Assembly (NCBI RefSeq): GCF_020707265.1
Contig: NZ_JAJFEQ010000007.1
Location: 248,001-312,000 of the forward strand
Length of the DNA stretch: 64,000 nucleotides
Origin: Massilia sp. IC2-477
GTDB lineage: Bacteria > Pseudomonadota > Gammaproteobacteria > Burkholderiales > Burkholderiaceae_D
Reading direction: 5' to 3'
A model generated the notes under the pieces. It was not told the DNA's origin. It did no database searches and saw nothing but the letters and a program-made list of their open reading frames with translations. This document shows, piece by piece, positions 29,737-39,780 of the stretch (positions within the stretch are counted from its first letter, which is position 1; each line of letters opens with the position of its first letter). The translations under genes were made by a program, and so were the position numbers.

Positions 29737-31614
29737 TCAGCTGTCGAGGTGTGAGATCAGGAGCCGGCGCGCCTGCGCTCCCTCCGCATCGCCGTGCTGC
29801 CCATCCACCGACATGCCCACCGCCAGGATGTCGATCAGCAGCAGCTGCAGGATGCGCGATATCATCGACAGGAAACTCGTACTGTCCTCGGCATGGTCGA
29901 CCGCCAGGCACACGGTGGCCTTGCGCGCCAGCGGCGACTGGCTGTTGCTGATGGCGATCACGTCGGCGCCGGCATTGCGTGCGATGTCCACCGCCGTCAG
30001 GAGCTCGGCGATGCTGCCCGAGTTCGACACCGCGATCACGACGTCGCCCGGCTGCAGCAGCTCGGCCGCCAGCTTGAACAGGTGCGAGTCGCCGTAGAGC
30101 GAGGTCGGGATGCGGAAGCGGAAGAACTTGTGCTGGCCGTCGAGCGCCACCGCGCGCGAATTCCCCATGGCGAAGAACTCGACGCGGCGCGCCCGGCTCA
30201 CCAGCTCGATGGCGCGGTCGAGCGCGCGCACGTCCAGCTGGTCGCGGAAACGCAGGATCGCCGACACCGTATTGTCGATCACCTTGGCCGACAGGTCGTG
30301 GGTGCTGTCGCTGGTGCGCACCTGGCTGTGGCGCACGGGAATGGCGCCCGTCAGGCTGCTGGCGAACTTGAGCTTGAAGTCGGCCAGCCCCTGGAAGCCG
30401 AGCGAGCGGCAGAAACGGATCACGGTCGGCTGGCTCACGTCGGCCAGGCGCGCGATCTCGGCGATTGGCTCGTTCAGCACCAGGCGCGGCTGCTCCAGCA
30501 CCAGGCTTGCCACGCGCTGCTCGGCGGGGCTCAGGCCATGGCGCAACTGGGTGATGCGGTCCATCAGGCTGTTGGCGCCACTGCGGCCGCGCAGGTGCTC
30601 GGCCAGGATGCTGGCCACGCCGTGCAGGGCGGGATTCGGCGTCGTGATGACGTAGGTCGGGATCTCGGCCAGGTAGCGCGAGAAGCGTCCCTTGGCCTCG
30701 AAGCGGGTGCGGAACGGGGAACTGGCGAACCACTCTCCCATGCGCGGCACGATGCCGCCGCCGATGAAGATGCCGCCAAATGCGCCCAGGGTCACCGCAA
30801 GGTTGGCTGCGGCGCCGCCCAGCATGCCGCAGAAGCATTCCAGGGTTTCCAGGCAGAGCGGATCCCCGCTTTCCAGCGCGCCGTCGATGATCTCGGCCGC
30901 CTTGCGCGAGGGCGCATCGACGCTATTCCTCGCTGCCAGCGCGCGGTAGATGATTTCCATGCCCGGGCCGGAGATCAGGCGCTCGTTGGAGACGTGCTGC
31001 CACTCTTGCCAGGCATGCTGCAGGATCGCGAACTCGCGCTCGTCGGCGGGGGCAAAGTTGACGTGGCCGCCCTCGCTACCGAGGGTGACGAAACCGTCCT
31101 CGGTCGGGATCACGCCCGACACACCCAGGCCGGTGCCCGGCCCCAGCACCCCGACCACGGCGTTCGGGGCGGGCGCGCCCTGCCCCACCTGCATCAGGTC
31201 GTCCCTGGTGAAGCCGGGGATCGCCATCGCCAGCGCGGTGAAGTCGTTGACGATCAGGAGCGTGGTCAAGCCCAGTTCGCGACGCACCGCGTCGGTCGAG
31301 AATTCCCAGTCGCGGTTGGTCATGCGGACGAAGTCGCCGCTGATCGGATTGGCCACCGCCAGCGCCGCGTGGTGCAGGCGCAGGTTTGGATGAAACTGCG
31401 TGCTGTGGTCGCCCAGGTAGTAGCGCAGCAGCGGAACGATGCCTTCGAAGTCCTCGCATTTCAGCACCCGCACGGCGGTGAAGCTGCCGGGTGCGGTCTG
31501 CAACGCCAGGCGCGCGTGGGTGGCGCCGATGTCGGCCAGCAGGCGCGGGCCGTCCGCAAACGCGGTGGCTGCCGATCGTTCCGCCAGCTTTGCAGCGTCC
31601 CCGGCGCCGCCCAT
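29737..31614 (-). CDS. Bifunctional glucokinase / RpiR (HexR-type) regulator, copy 1
   Basis: A 625-residue fusion. Residues about 20-340 are a bacterial ROK-unrelated glucokinase (Glk family: [14 protein letters not shown] phosphate 1, [10 protein letters not shown] and [29 protein letters not shown]). Residues about 345-625 are an RpiR regulator: HTH ([15 protein letters not shown]... [24 protein letters not shown]) and SIS sugar-phosphate-binding domain with DVVIAVSNSGSIAELLTAV. The fusion should phosphorylate glucose and sense the resulting sugar phosphate or KDPG pathway intermediates. Its ATG overlaps the alpha-glucosidase TAA by one base, so glucose release and phosphorylation are co-expressed. 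A close paralogue lies at 46195. Confidence 0.93.
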   Translation of the reverse strand: MGGAGDAAKLAERSAATAFADGPRLLADIGATHARLALQTAPGSFTAVRVLKCEDFEGIVPLLRYYLGDHSTQFHPNLRLHHAALAVANPISGDFVRMTNRDWEFSTDAVRRELGLTTLLIVNDFTALAMAIPGFTRDDLMQVGQGAPAPNAVVGVLGPGTGLGVSGVIPTEDGFVTLGSEGGHVNFAPADEREFAILQHAWQEWQHVSNERLISGPGMEIIYRALAARNSVDAPSRKAAEIIDGALESGDPLCLETLECFCGMLGGAAANLAVTLGAFGGIFIGGGIVPRMGEWFASSPFRTRFEAKGRFSRYLAEIPTYVITTPNPALHGVASILAEHLRGRSGANSLMDRITQLRHGLSPAEQRVASLVLEQPRLVLNEPIAEIARLADVSQPTVIRFCRSLGFQGLADFKLKFASSLTGAIPVRHSQVRTSDSTHDLSAKVIDNTVSAILRFRDQLDVRALDRAIELVSRARRVEFFAMGNSRAVALDGQHKFFRFRIPTSLYGDSHLFKLAAELLQPGDVVIAVSNSGSIAELLTAVDIARNAGADVIAISNSQSPLARKATVCLAVDHAEDSTSFLSMISRILQLLLIDILAVGMSVDGQHGDAEGAQARRLLISHLDS

Positions 31615-33257
31615 TATGCTGCGCCGCCCGGGACGCTGCCGAACCAGGCGCCATACGGCGGCAGGGTCACTTTGCCGCCGGCCGCCTGGCCCGGCAGGCC
31701 GTGCGATTCGAGCGATTGGGCACCGCTGGTGGCGGGCCAGTCGAAGCTCACCTCGCGGCTTGATAAGTTGAAGGCGGCCAGTACGGCGTCCATGCCCGCG
31801 ACCTCACGGCGCAGGGCCAGCACCGGTTCCGGCGCGTCGAAGAAGGCGATCTCGCCGCGGGTCAGCTGCGGCATGGTCTTGCGCCAGGCGATGAAGCGGC
31901 GCTGGAAGTTCAGCATCGAATCGGGATCGGCATCCTGCCGGGCGACGTTGGCGGCCAGGTGCGGCTCGGCCACCGGCAGCCACGGGGTGCCGCTGGTGAA
32001 CCCGGCGTTCGGCGCCTCGCTCGTCCAGGGCATCGGGGTGCGGCAGCCGTCGCGGCCCTTGAACTCGGGCCAGAAGGTGATGCCGTAGGGGTCCTGCAGC
32101 AGCTCGAAGGGGACGTCTGCTTCCGTCAGGGCCAGCTCGTCGCCCTGGTACAGGCAGGGCGTACCTTTGAGAGAGAGCTGCATCGCCAGCACCAGCTTGG
32201 CCAGCGCCGGCGTGGGGTTCTCTCCACCCCAGCGGGTCATGACGCGGATCGCGTCGTGGTTGCCGACCGACCAGGAGGCCCAGCCGTCCTTGACGCGCTC
32301 GTTGAATTCCTCGACCTGTTTGCGGATGTGGCTTGCAGTGAACACCGGCGTGAGCAGATTGAAGCTGTAGGCCATGTGCAGCTTGTCGCCGCCTTCGGTG
32401 TACTCGGCCATCTGGGCCAGCGCGTCGTCCGAGCTGACTTCGCCGATCGAGACCGCGCCGAACTCGTTGAGCTGGGCGCGCACCCTGCGCAGGAACTCGA
32501 CATTCTCCGGCTGGGTCTTGTCGTAGATATGGGCCTGCATGCCGTAGGGGTTGACGTCGGTGACGGTCGAGGTGTCCCGCACCAGCGCCGGCGGGTTGCT
32601 GCGCAGCTGGCGGTCGTGGAAGTGGAACACGCAGGCATCCATGCGTACGCCGTCGACGCCGCGCGCGAGCCAGAAGCGCTGGGCGTCGAGGTGGGCCTGC
32701 TGCACTTCCGGATTGTGGAAGTTCAGCTGCGGCTGGCTGGTGAGGAAGTTGTGCATGTAGTACTGCTTGCGGCGGGTGTCCCACTGCCAGGCCGAGCCGC
32801 CGAACACGGACAGCCAGTTGTTGGGCGGGCAGCCGTCGGGCTGCGGGTCGGCCCACACGTACCAGTCCGACCTGGGGTTGTCGCGACTCTTGCGGCTCTC
32901 GACGAACCAGGGATGGGTGTCGGCAGTGTGCGACATCACCTGGTCGATCATGATTTTTAGGCCCAGGCTGTGCGCCTTCGCGATGAGTTTGTCGAAGTCG
33001 GCCAGGGTGCCAAACAGCGGGTCGACGTCGCAGTAGTCGGCGATGTCGTAGCCGAAGTCCTTCATCGGCGACTTGAAGAAGGGCGACAGCCAGACGATGT
33101 CCACGCCCAGGCTTGCGATGTAGTCGAGCTTGTCGGTGATGCCGGGCAGGTCGCCCACGCCGTCGCCGTTGGTGTCGAGGAAGCTGCGCGGATAGACCTG
33201 GTAGATGATGGCTTCTTTCCACCAGTTCGGGTTGTCGGTCGTCGAAGTCGGGGTCAT
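31614..33257 (-). CDS. GH13 alpha-glucosidase (oligosaccharide hydrolase), cytoplasmic
   Basis: A 547-residue glycoside hydrolase without signal peptide. The start WWKEAIIYQVYPRSFLDTNGDGVGDLPGI is the standard GH13 oligo-1,6-glucosidase/alpha-glucosidase opening. The nucleophile is Asp207 (GVRMDACVFHF), the acid/base Glu273 (IGEVSSDD), and the third acid Asp335 (GNHDA); all are present. The substrate is likely maltose or short maltodextrins delivered to the cytoplasm. ATG 33257 is selected because an upstream in-frame extension lacks GH13 similarity. The TAATG overlap couples it to glucokinase. It is divergent from the POT transporter gene. Confidence 0.93.
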   Translation of the reverse strand: MTPTSTTDNPNWWKEAIIYQVYPRSFLDTNGDGVGDLPGITDKLDYIASLGVDIVWLSPFFKSPMKDFGYDIADYCDVDPLFGTLADFDKLIAKAHSLGLKIMIDQVMSHTADTHPWFVESRKSRDNPRSDWYVWADPQPDGCPPNNWLSVFGGSAWQWDTRRKQYYMHNFLTSQPQLNFHNPEVQQAHLDAQRFWLARGVDGVRMDACVFHFHDRQLRSNPPALVRDTSTVTDVNPYGMQAHIYDKTQPENVEFLRRVRAQLNEFGAVSIGEVSSDDALAQMAEYTEGGDKLHMAYSFNLLTPVFTASHIRKQVEEFNERVKDGWASWSVGNHDAIRVMTRWGGENPTPALAKLVLAMQLSLKGTPCLYQGDELALTEADVPFELLQDPYGITFWPEFKGRDGCRTPMPWTSEAPNAGFTSGTPWLPVAEPHLAANVARQDADPDSMLNFQRRFIAWRKTMPQLTRGEIAFFDAPEPVLALRREVAGMDAVLAAFNLSSREVSFDWPATSGAQSLESHGLPGQAAGGKVTLPPYGAWFGSVPGGAA

Positions 33258-33406
33258 GGCTGGCTGTCCGAAGAATGTCAGAAATTCTAGGCAATATACA
33301 GGACGATGGAAAAATTTACAATTAGCACAACTCATCCACAAATCCACCAATCCTCTTTATAGTCAATGACTTACAGAATAAGCTCGCATGCAGGACACAC
33401 GGTATA

Positions 33407-33421
33407 AGTAGCTAAACTACG
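33407..33421. promoter_or_regulatory. HexR/RpiR-type operator candidate between alpha-glucosidase and POT gene
   Basis: AGTAGCTAAACTACG matches TGTAGTnnnACTACA in 9 of 12 defined positions and is itself the inverted repeat GTAG-CTAAA-CTAC. It lies 150 bases before the alpha-glucosidase start and about 100 before the POT start. The rest of the 33258-33519 gap is AT-rich with no gene. Confidence 0.5.
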
Positions 33422-33519
33422 GGTTATTAATAACTTCTTTGCATCTCAACGATATTTTTATTGCAAAGCTACTCAGCCTCGGCATAGGATCGCGTCTGTT
33501 TCGATTTTCCGAGGACGCC

Positions 33520-35100
33520 ATGAATGCTCCAGCCACCAAAGAAGTGAGCAGCGCCGGCCGCATGCCGCGCCAGATCCCCTACATCATCGCCAACGAGGGC
33601 TGCGAGCGTTTCAGCTTCTACGGGATGCGCAACATCCTGACGCCCTTCCTGATCTCGACGCTGCTGCTGTTCGTGGCCCAGGACCAGCGCGCCAGCGAAG
33701 CCAAGCACGTGTTCCACACCTTCATGATGGGCGTGTACTTCTTCCCCCTGCTGGGCGGCTGGCTGGCCGACCGCTACTTCGGCAAGTACAACACCATCTT
33801 CTGGTTCAGCCTGATCTACTGCGCCGGCCACGCCTGCCTCGCCATCTTCGAGCACAGCGTCAGCGGCTTTTACTTCGGCCTGTTCCTGATCGCCTTCGGC
33901 TCGGGCGGCATCAAGCCGCTCGTGGCGTCCTTCGTCGGCGACCAGTTCGACAAGACCAACAAGAGCAAGGCAAAGGTGGTATTCGATGCCTTTTACTGGA
34001 TCATCAATTTCGGCTCCTTCTTCGCCTCGATCTCCATGCCGATCCTGCTGCGCGACTACGGCCCCTCGGTCGCCTTCGGTGTTCCCGGCATCCTGATGTT
34101 CATCGCCACGATCGTCCTGTGGAGCGGCAAGAAGAAGTACGTGCACGTGCCGCCAAGCCCGGCCGATCCGCACTCCTTCCTGCGCGTGGTGCGCACCGCC
34201 GTGCTGGCGCGGCAGGCGGGCGCGGGCCGTCCGGGCCTGGTCGTCGCGCTCGCCGGCGTGCTCGGCGCCCTGGCCGCGCTGACCATGTGGTCTAGCTGGG
34301 GCCCGGTGATCGCCATTTGCACGGCGCTCGTGCTGCTGATGGCCTTCATCGGCATCGGCGCCTCCATGCAGCTCGAGCGTGCCCGCGGCGCGCATCCGGA
34401 CATCGCGGTCGACGGCGTGCGCGCCGTGCTGCGCATCCTGATCGTGTTCGGCCTGGTCACGCCCTTCTGGTCGCTGTTCGACCAGAAGGCCTCGACCTGG
34501 ATCGTGCAGGCGAACGCCATGTCCACCGAAGTCAACCTGCTGGGCTGGACCTTCGACGTGATCCCGGCCCAGATGCAGGCGCTGAACCCGCTGCTGGTGA
34601 TGCTGCTCATCCCCTTCAACAACCTGGTGCTGTTCCCGCTGCTGAACAGGATCGGCCTGGTGCCGACCGCCCTGCGCCGCATGACCGCCGGCATCGCCTT
34701 CTCGGCCCTCGCCTGGATCGTGGTCGGCAACCTGCAGGTGCAGCTCGATGCCGGCGACGCCGTGTCGATCGCCTGGCAGATCCTGCCCTACGCCCTCCTG
34801 ACGCTGGGCGAAGTGCTGGTCTCGGCTACCGGCCTCGAATTCGCCTACAGCCAGGCCCCGGCCTCGATGAAGGGCGTGATCATGGCCTTGTGGTACCTGG
34901 CGGTCACGGTCGGCAACCTGTGGGTGCTGATCGTGAATTCCGGCGTGAAGAACGAGGGCGTCATCGCCCACATCGAGAGTTCCGGCATGGGCGTGATCGC
35001 CTTCCAGATGTACTTCTTTGCCGGTTTCGCAATGCTGGCCGCCCTTGCCTTCGGCCTGTACGCAAGGCGCTACAAGATGGTCGACCACTACCGCGCCTGA
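33520..35100 (+). CDS. POT/PTR family proton-coupled oligopeptide-type transporter
   Basis: A 526-residue member of the POT branch of the major facilitator superfamily. The signature EGCERFSFYGMRNILTPFL is the POT/DtpA ExxERFxYYG motif. About twelve or fourteen transmembrane helices can be followed, with long loops between helices 6 and 8. Known relatives move di- and tripeptides with protons; a subset transports other solutes. The start ATG 33520 is preceded by GAGGAC. Its position inside the maltodextrin region next to alpha-glucosidase is not explained by peptide transport, so a different substrate is possible. Confidence 0.88.
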   Translation: MNAPATKEVSSAGRMPRQIPYIIANEGCERFSFYGMRNILTPFLISTLLLFVAQDQRASEAKHVFHTFMMGVYFFPLLGGWLADRYFGKYNTIFWFSLIYCAGHACLAIFEHSVSGFYFGLFLIAFGSGGIKPLVASFVGDQFDKTNKSKAKVVFDAFYWIINFGSFFASISMPILLRDYGPSVAFGVPGILMFIATIVLWSGKKKYVHVPPSPADPHSFLRVVRTAVLARQAGAGRPGLVVALAGVLGALAALTMWSSWGPVIAICTALVLLMAFIGIGASMQLERARGAHPDIAVDGVRAVLRILIVFGLVTPFWSLFDQKASTWIVQANAMSTEVNLLGWTFDVIPAQMQALNPLLVMLLIPFNNLVLFPLLNRIGLVPTALRRMTAGIAFSALAWIVVGNLQVQLDAGDAVSIAWQILPYALLTLGEVLVSATGLEFAYSQAPASMKGVIMALWYLAVTVGNLWVLIVNSGVKNEGVIAHIESSGMGVIAFQMYFFAGFAMLAALAFGLYARRYKMVDHYRA

Positions 35101-35135
35101 CTTTCAATCTTATTGGTGGGTCACTGCTGCCTGAA

Positions 35136-35165
35136 CGCGTGGGCGGGAGGACCCGCCCACCCTAC
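35136..35165 (-). repeat. GTAG-headed REP element abutting the pullulanase start codon
   Basis: On minus it starts GTAGGGTGGGCGGG and folds onto CCCGCCCACGCG with a short loop. On plus its right end CCTAC stops one base before the pullulanase ATG at 35167. It is the same family as at 6928-7050 and 48106-48237. Confidence 0.75.
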
Positions 35166-35166
35166 G

Positions 35167-37875
35167 ATGACTCCACTTCGATACGCTGCACTGGCAGCCG
35201 CCGCTCTTGCCTCATCCGCCCACGCCGCGGTTCCCCTTGCCACCTGCGACAACCCGTCGTTCCAGGAAGTGCTGCAGGCTTCCAGCGCCAAACTGGACGC
35301 GCGCGCGGTCTGGCTCGACCGCCGCCTCCTGGCCTGGCCCGGAGCCGACGCGGGCGCCAGCATCCGCCTCTACCACTCGGCCAATGCTTCCATCGTGGCC
35401 AAGCCCGGCGCCAAGGTGGAAGGGGCCGACGGTACACTGACGCTCGAGAAATCCGCTGCCAAACTGCCGGTCCGCTTCAAGTACCTGGCCGCCGGCCCGG
35501 TGCTGTCGCTGCGTGCGGCCGACCTGGCGCGCATGAAGGACCTGCACCGCGGCCAGCTGGTGCTGGTGCAGGAAGCCGCCGACGGGAGGGTAGTCGCCGC
35601 CACCCGCGTCCAGGTGGCCGGTGCGCTGGACGACCTGTACGCGGCGGCCGACGGCATCACCGATCTGGGCGCCACGCCGAAACAGGGACGCACGGCCTTC
35701 CGCCTGTGGGCGCCGACCGCGCGCAGCGTTGCCGTCTGCACCTACGACAGCGCCAGCGGCCGCGCCACCGCCGTGCATGACATGGCCTTCGATGCCCGCA
35801 CCGGCGCCTGGGCCGCCCAGGTCGCGCGCGACCTGTCGGGCAGCTATTACCGGTATGCGGTCGACGTCGCGGTCGATGGGATGGGCCTGGTGCGCAACCT
35901 CGTCACCGATCCCTATTCGGTCAGCCTCACGACGGATTCGAAGCGCAGCTATGTCGCCGACCTGAACGCCGCGCGCCTCAAGCCCAAGGGCTGGGATGCG
36001 ACCCGTGCGCCGAACACGGTCAAGGCGCAGACCGACATGGTGATCTACGAGCTGCACGTGCGCGACTTCTCAATCAATGACCCGAGTGTTCCGGTGGACA
36101 AGCGCGGCAAGTACGCCGCCTTCGGCGAAGCCGGCTCGAACGGCATGCGCCACCTGAAGGCGCTGGCCAGGGCCGGCCTGACCGACATCCACCTGCTGCC
36201 AGTCTACGACCTCGGCAGCGTGCCGGAAAAGGATTGCGCCGTGCCGCAGCCTGCGGGCAGCCCGGACGGCGAGAGCCAGCAGGCCTTGACGCGCAAGACC
36301 GCGGACACCGACTGCTTCAACTGGGGCTACGATCCCTACCACTACAATGCGCCGGAAGGCAGCTACGCCACCGACCCGTCGGACGGCGCACGCCGCATCT
36401 TCGAGTTCCGGCAGATGGTGATGGACCTGCACCGCGCCGGCCTGCGCGTGGGCACGGACGTGGTCTACAACCACACCTTCATCGCCGGCCAGAACGAAAA
36501 GTCGGTGCTGGACCGCGTGGTGCCCGGCTACTACCACCGCCTCAACGCGGTCGGCGCCATCGAGCGCTCGACCTGCTGCGGCAACACGGCCACCGAGAAC
36601 CTCATGATGGCCAAGCTGATGATCGATTCAGCCGAGCTGTGGACGCGCCACTACAAGATCGATTCCTTCCGCTTCGACCTGATGGGCCACCAGCCGCGCG
36701 CGGCCATGGAGCGCCTGCAGAAGCGCGTGGACAAGGCGGCGGGCCGCCACGTCCAGCTGATCGGCGAAGGCTGGAATTTCGGCGAAGTGGCGGACGGCGC
36801 CCGCTTCGTGCAGGCTTCCCAGCTGTCGCTGAACGGTTCCGGCATCGGCACCTTCAGCGACCGTGCGCGCGACGCGGTGCGTGGCGGTTCGGCGGGCGAT
36901 TCGGGCGAAGCGATGATCCGGCGCCAGGGCTACATCAACGGCCTGGTGTACGACCCGAATGCGCTCGGCGCCGAACATCCGCGCGTCGACCTGCTGCGCG
37001 CGGCCGACATGATCCGCGTCGGCCTCGCCGGCTCTGTCCGCCCCTATTCCCTGCAGACCTTCGATGGCAGCACCCGCAAGCTCGCGGATATCGCCTACGG
37101 CAACCAGCCGGCCGGCTACGCGAGCCAGCCGGGCGAAGTCGTGAACTACGTCGAGAACCACGACAACCAGACGCTGTTCGACATCAACGTGCTCAAGCTG
37201 CCGCTGCGAACCAGCGCGGCGGACCGCGCCCGTGTGCAGGTGCTGGGCATGGCCATCAATGCCTTCAGCCAGGGCGTGGCCTATTACCACGCCGGCATCG
37301 ACACCCTGCGCTCGAAGTCGCTGGACAAGAACAGCTTCAATTCGGGCGACTGGTTCAACCGCATCGACTGGAGCTACCAGGACAACTACTTCGGCACCGG
37401 CCTGCCGCCGCAGGACGACAACGGCAAGGACTGGGCGCTGCTCAAGCCTTTCCTGGCCAATGCCGCGATCAAGCCCCTACCCGCCGACATCGCGTTCGCG
37501 CGCGACGCCTTCCGCGACCTGCTGGCGATCCGCGCCAGCTCGACCCTGTTCCGCATGCGTTCAACGGACGACATCGTGCAGCGCCTGCGCTTCTACAACA
37601 CGGGCGCGCAGCAGCAGCCGACCGTGCTGGCGGCCTGGATCGACGGCAAGGGCTATCCGGGCGCGAACTTCGCCGGCATCAGCTATTTGGTGAACGTGGA
37701 CACGGTGGCGCACACGGTCAGCGACGCCGCGTTGCGCGGCAAGCGCCTCAAGCTGCATCCGGTGCATGCCGCGGCAAGCGCAGCGGACAAGCGCGCCGTA
37801 CAGGCGCGTTTCGACAGCGCGAGCGGCAGCTTCACGGTGCCGCCGCGCACGGCGGTGGTATTCGTCGCCGACTAG
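35167..37875 (+). CDS. Pullulanase-type alpha-1,6-glucosidase (GH13), exported
   Basis: A 902-residue exported debranching enzyme that hydrolyses alpha-1,6 links in pullulan, amylopectin and branched dextrins. A signal peptide ([18 protein letters not shown]) is followed by N-terminal carbohydrate-related domains, then CBM48-like sequence ([19 protein letters not shown]), the pullulanase [17 protein letters not shown] motif, and catalytic Asp504 ([10 protein letters not shown]), Glu534 (GEGWNFGE) and Asp666 ([10 protein letters not shown]). A C-terminal all-beta domain ends the protein. The start is the ATG right after the REP, because it begins the signal peptide; no free ribosome site exists, since GGGAGG at 35145-35150 sits in the REP hairpin. 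Confidence 0.93.
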   Translation: MTPLRYAALAAAALASSAHAAVPLATCDNPSFQEVLQASSAKLDARAVWLDRRLLAWPGADAGASIRLYHSANASIVAKPGAKVEGADGTLTLEKSAAKLPVRFKYLAAGPVLSLRAADLARMKDLHRGQLVLVQEAADGRVVAATRVQVAGALDDLYAAADGITDLGATPKQGRTAFRLWAPTARSVAVCTYDSASGRATAVHDMAFDARTGAWAAQVARDLSGSYYRYAVDVAVDGMGLVRNLVTDPYSVSLTTDSKRSYVADLNAARLKPKGWDATRAPNTVKAQTDMVIYELHVRDFSINDPSVPVDKRGKYAAFGEAGSNGMRHLKALARAGLTDIHLLPVYDLGSVPEKDCAVPQPAGSPDGESQQALTRKTADTDCFNWGYDPYHYNAPEGSYATDPSDGARRIFEFRQMVMDLHRAGLRVGTDVVYNHTFIAGQNEKSVLDRVVPGYYHRLNAVGAIERSTCCGNTATENLMMAKLMIDSAELWTRHYKIDSFRFDLMGHQPRAAMERLQKRVDKAAGRHVQLIGEGWNFGEVADGARFVQASQLSLNGSGIGTFSDRARDAVRGGSAGDSGEAMIRRQGYINGLVYDPNALGAEHPRVDLLRAADMIRVGLAGSVRPYSLQTFDGSTRKLADIAYGNQPAGYASQPGEVVNYVENHDNQTLFDINVLKLPLRTSAADRARVQVLGMAINAFSQGVAYYHAGIDTLRSKSLDKNSFNSGDWFNRIDWSYQDNYFGTGLPPQDDNGKDWALLKPFLANAAIKPLPADIAFARDAFRDLLAIRASSTLFRMRSTDDIVQRLRFYNTGAQQQPTVLAAWIDGKGYPGANFAGISYLVNVDTVAHTVSDAALRGKRLKLHPVHAAASAADKRAVQARFDSASGSFTVPPRTAVVFVAD

Positions 37876-37890
37876 GCGAAAGGCCGAGGA

Positions 37891-38205
37891 TCAGGCCAGC
37901 GGCCCGACGATGCGGGCGATCTCCACGGAACCCTTTTCGTCGAAGATCGGGCAAGCCTCGGCCAGTTGTACCGCCTCGTTGAAGTCGGCCGCGCTGATGA
38001 CGGAGTAGCCCGACAGGGAGGCGCTGTTGAGTTTCGGGCCGCGCAGGCGGCTCGGCACCTCGACGCTGCTGTGCGCCAGTCCGCCACGCTCCACCAGCGC
38101 CGCGCCCAGCGAATCGAACCAGGCGGCCCAGCGCTGCGGGTCATGTTGGGGGCCTTCCGTCTCGTCGACGGTCGATCCGCGGTAAACGATCAGGTATCGC
38201 TCCAT
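37891..38205 (-). CDS. YciI/DGPF-domain protein
   Basis: A 104-residue small protein of the dimeric alpha/beta barrel superfamily: MERYLIVYRGS, HDPQRWAAWFDSLGAALVERGGL, and SGYSVISAADFNEAVQLAEACPIF, the YCII pattern. YciI-type proteins have been associated with PhnB-like and sigma-factor-linked roles, but function is mostly unknown. It is a single gene convergent with pullulanase, 15 bases apart. Confidence 0.85.
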   Translation of the reverse strand: MERYLIVYRGSTVDETEGPQHDPQRWAAWFDSLGAALVERGGLAHSSVEVPSRLRGPKLNSASLSGYSVISAADFNEAVQLAEACPIFDEKGSVEIARIVGPLA

Positions 38206-38270
38206 GCCGGCTCCTCTGCTGAATTGTTCAGCAAAACCATAGCAGAAGCCTTCTCCAGGCGACGCACAGC

Positions 38271-39635
38271 TCACTCCAGGCGGATGGCGCTGTCGAAGAT
38301 CCAGGTACGGCGGATTTCGATGACGTCGTACTGGCGCGCCAGCGCCGGCGGGAAGGGGCCGTAGGGCGCCTGGCTCGCAATAACCTTGCGCACCGCTTCA
38401 TCGAGGGCGGGAACGCCACTTGAAGTCACGAACGTCACCTTTTCCACGCTGCCGTCGGCGCGCACCGCTACCGTCACGACCGGCCGCACATGCGGCTGTT
38501 TCACGAGCTCGCGCACCGTGTCGAAACTCTGGTTGAATTCGATCTTGCGGCCCATGACCAGCGCATACTGGACCAGGTCGGCGTTCGGATCGGCGCGCCC
38601 GAACAGCCAGCCGCGGCGCAGGCCGCTCACGCCCGGGCTGCGGTTGGCGGCGTCGCGCTGGGCTGCTTCCTGGTCGAGCTGCCTGCCAATCGCGCGCAAG
38701 CGCTCTTCCCGTTTCGCTTCCTGTTCGGCCCGCTCGCGCTGGGCCTGGTCCCGCTTTGCCGCTTCCAGTTGCGCCTGCTCCTGCCGGGCCTGTTCCTGCC
38801 GCGCTTTCTCACGCCGCGCAGCCTCCAGCTGCTCCTGCCGGGCCAGCTCCTGCTTTGCTGCTTCCTGCTTGGCAAACTCCTGCCGCGCCGCCTCACGCCG
38901 TGCAGCCTCCAGCTGCGCCTGCCTGAGTTGTTCCTGACGCTGCATTTCCTTCTGCTCCGCTTCCAGGCGAACGGCTTCGGCGCGCTCGTGCTCGCGCCGT
39001 GCGCTCTCCTGCCGCTGACTTTCCTGCCGGGCAAGCTCCTCGCGTTCCGCTTCCACCCGCGCCGCTTCTTTTTTTACCGCTTCCTCCCGGGCAAGCTCCT
39101 GCCGTGCCGCTTCGTGCTGTGCCAGCCTGAGTTGTTCCTGCCGCTGCATTTCCTTCTGCTCCGCTTCCACCCGCGCCGCCTCGTTGTTTGCCGCTTCCTG
39201 CCGGGCGAGCGCAAGCAGCCGCTCGCGCTCGCGCGCCTCCTGCTCCACTCGGCGCTGCTCGGCGTCATCGGGCTGACTGGAGGGCATGTCGACAACGCGA
39301 GGGGTGTCTGCCTGCCTGACTGTGGCTACGCTGGTCTCGGTCGCCGGTCTGGCGAGCCGGGGCGCTGGTGCTGGTGCTGGTACTGGTACTGCCACCGGTG
39401 CGGCATCCTTGATGACAGGAGAAGGCAGCACGGGCGGCGCCTCAGCCAGCACCACGCGCAGCTCATGCGCGCCGAGGCGCCGCTCTTCCCATGGAAAGCG
39501 AAAGCCGGGAAGGCCGAAGCCACTACCCACGCTCAGGCTCAGGAACATGGCATGCACCAGCACGGACACCAGCAGCGCAATGCGCATGCGCCAGGGAAAA
39601 CCGTGCGGTGGGAGAGCCGTGATCGAGCGGTGCAT
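38271..39635 (-). CDS. TonB-like energy transducer with a long TolA-like coiled coil
   Basis: A 454-residue inner-membrane-anchored protein. One N-terminal transmembrane helix (MRIALLVSVLVHAMFLSLSVG) is followed by a Pro/Ala-rich linker and about 190 residues of Glu/Gln/Arg/Ala-rich coiled coil in which EQKEMQRQEQLRxAQ and ARQE units recur. The C-terminal 90 residues form a TonB_C-type domain (HVRPVVTVAVRADGSVEKVTFVTSSGVPALDEAVRKVIASQ). The combination of TolA-like rod and TonB-like tip suggests energy transfer across a wide periplasm to outer-membrane receptors. No exbB/exbD is next to it. Repeat units make the length evolutionarily variable. Confidence 0.8.
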   Translation of the reverse strand: MHRSITALPPHGFPWRMRIALLVSVLVHAMFLSLSVGSGFGLPGFRFPWEERRLGAHELRVVLAEAPPVLPSPVIKDAAPVAVPVPAPAPAPRLARPATETSVATVRQADTPRVVDMPSSQPDDAEQRRVEQEARERERLLALARQEAANNEAARVEAEQKEMQRQEQLRLAQHEAARQELAREEAVKKEAARVEAEREELARQESQRQESARREHERAEAVRLEAEQKEMQRQEQLRQAQLEAARREAARQEFAKQEAAKQELARQEQLEAARREKARQEQARQEQAQLEAAKRDQAQRERAEQEAKREERLRAIGRQLDQEAAQRDAANRSPGVSGLRRGWLFGRADPNADLVQYALVMGRKIEFNQSFDTVRELVKQPHVRPVVTVAVRADGSVEKVTFVTSSGVPALDEAVRKVIASQAPYGPFPPALARQYDVIEIRRTWIFDSAIRLE

Positions 39636-39780
39636 GTGGCGGGGATGAGGGATGCCAAAAGGCAAAGAATCCGACGATGCTAACACAACAACAGAGCGGT
39701 AAAACGTCCAGCGTCGGCTGCCCGCCACGGAAACAATTCGTGGATTTGCGGCGCCCGCCATTCGCTATACTTGTTCCGAT

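Noticed and set aside
38600..39300. Tandem DNA repeats inside the coiled-coil gene
   Set aside because: They are degenerate in-frame coding repeats (Glu/Gln/Arg/Ala units), not a separate mobile or satellite element.
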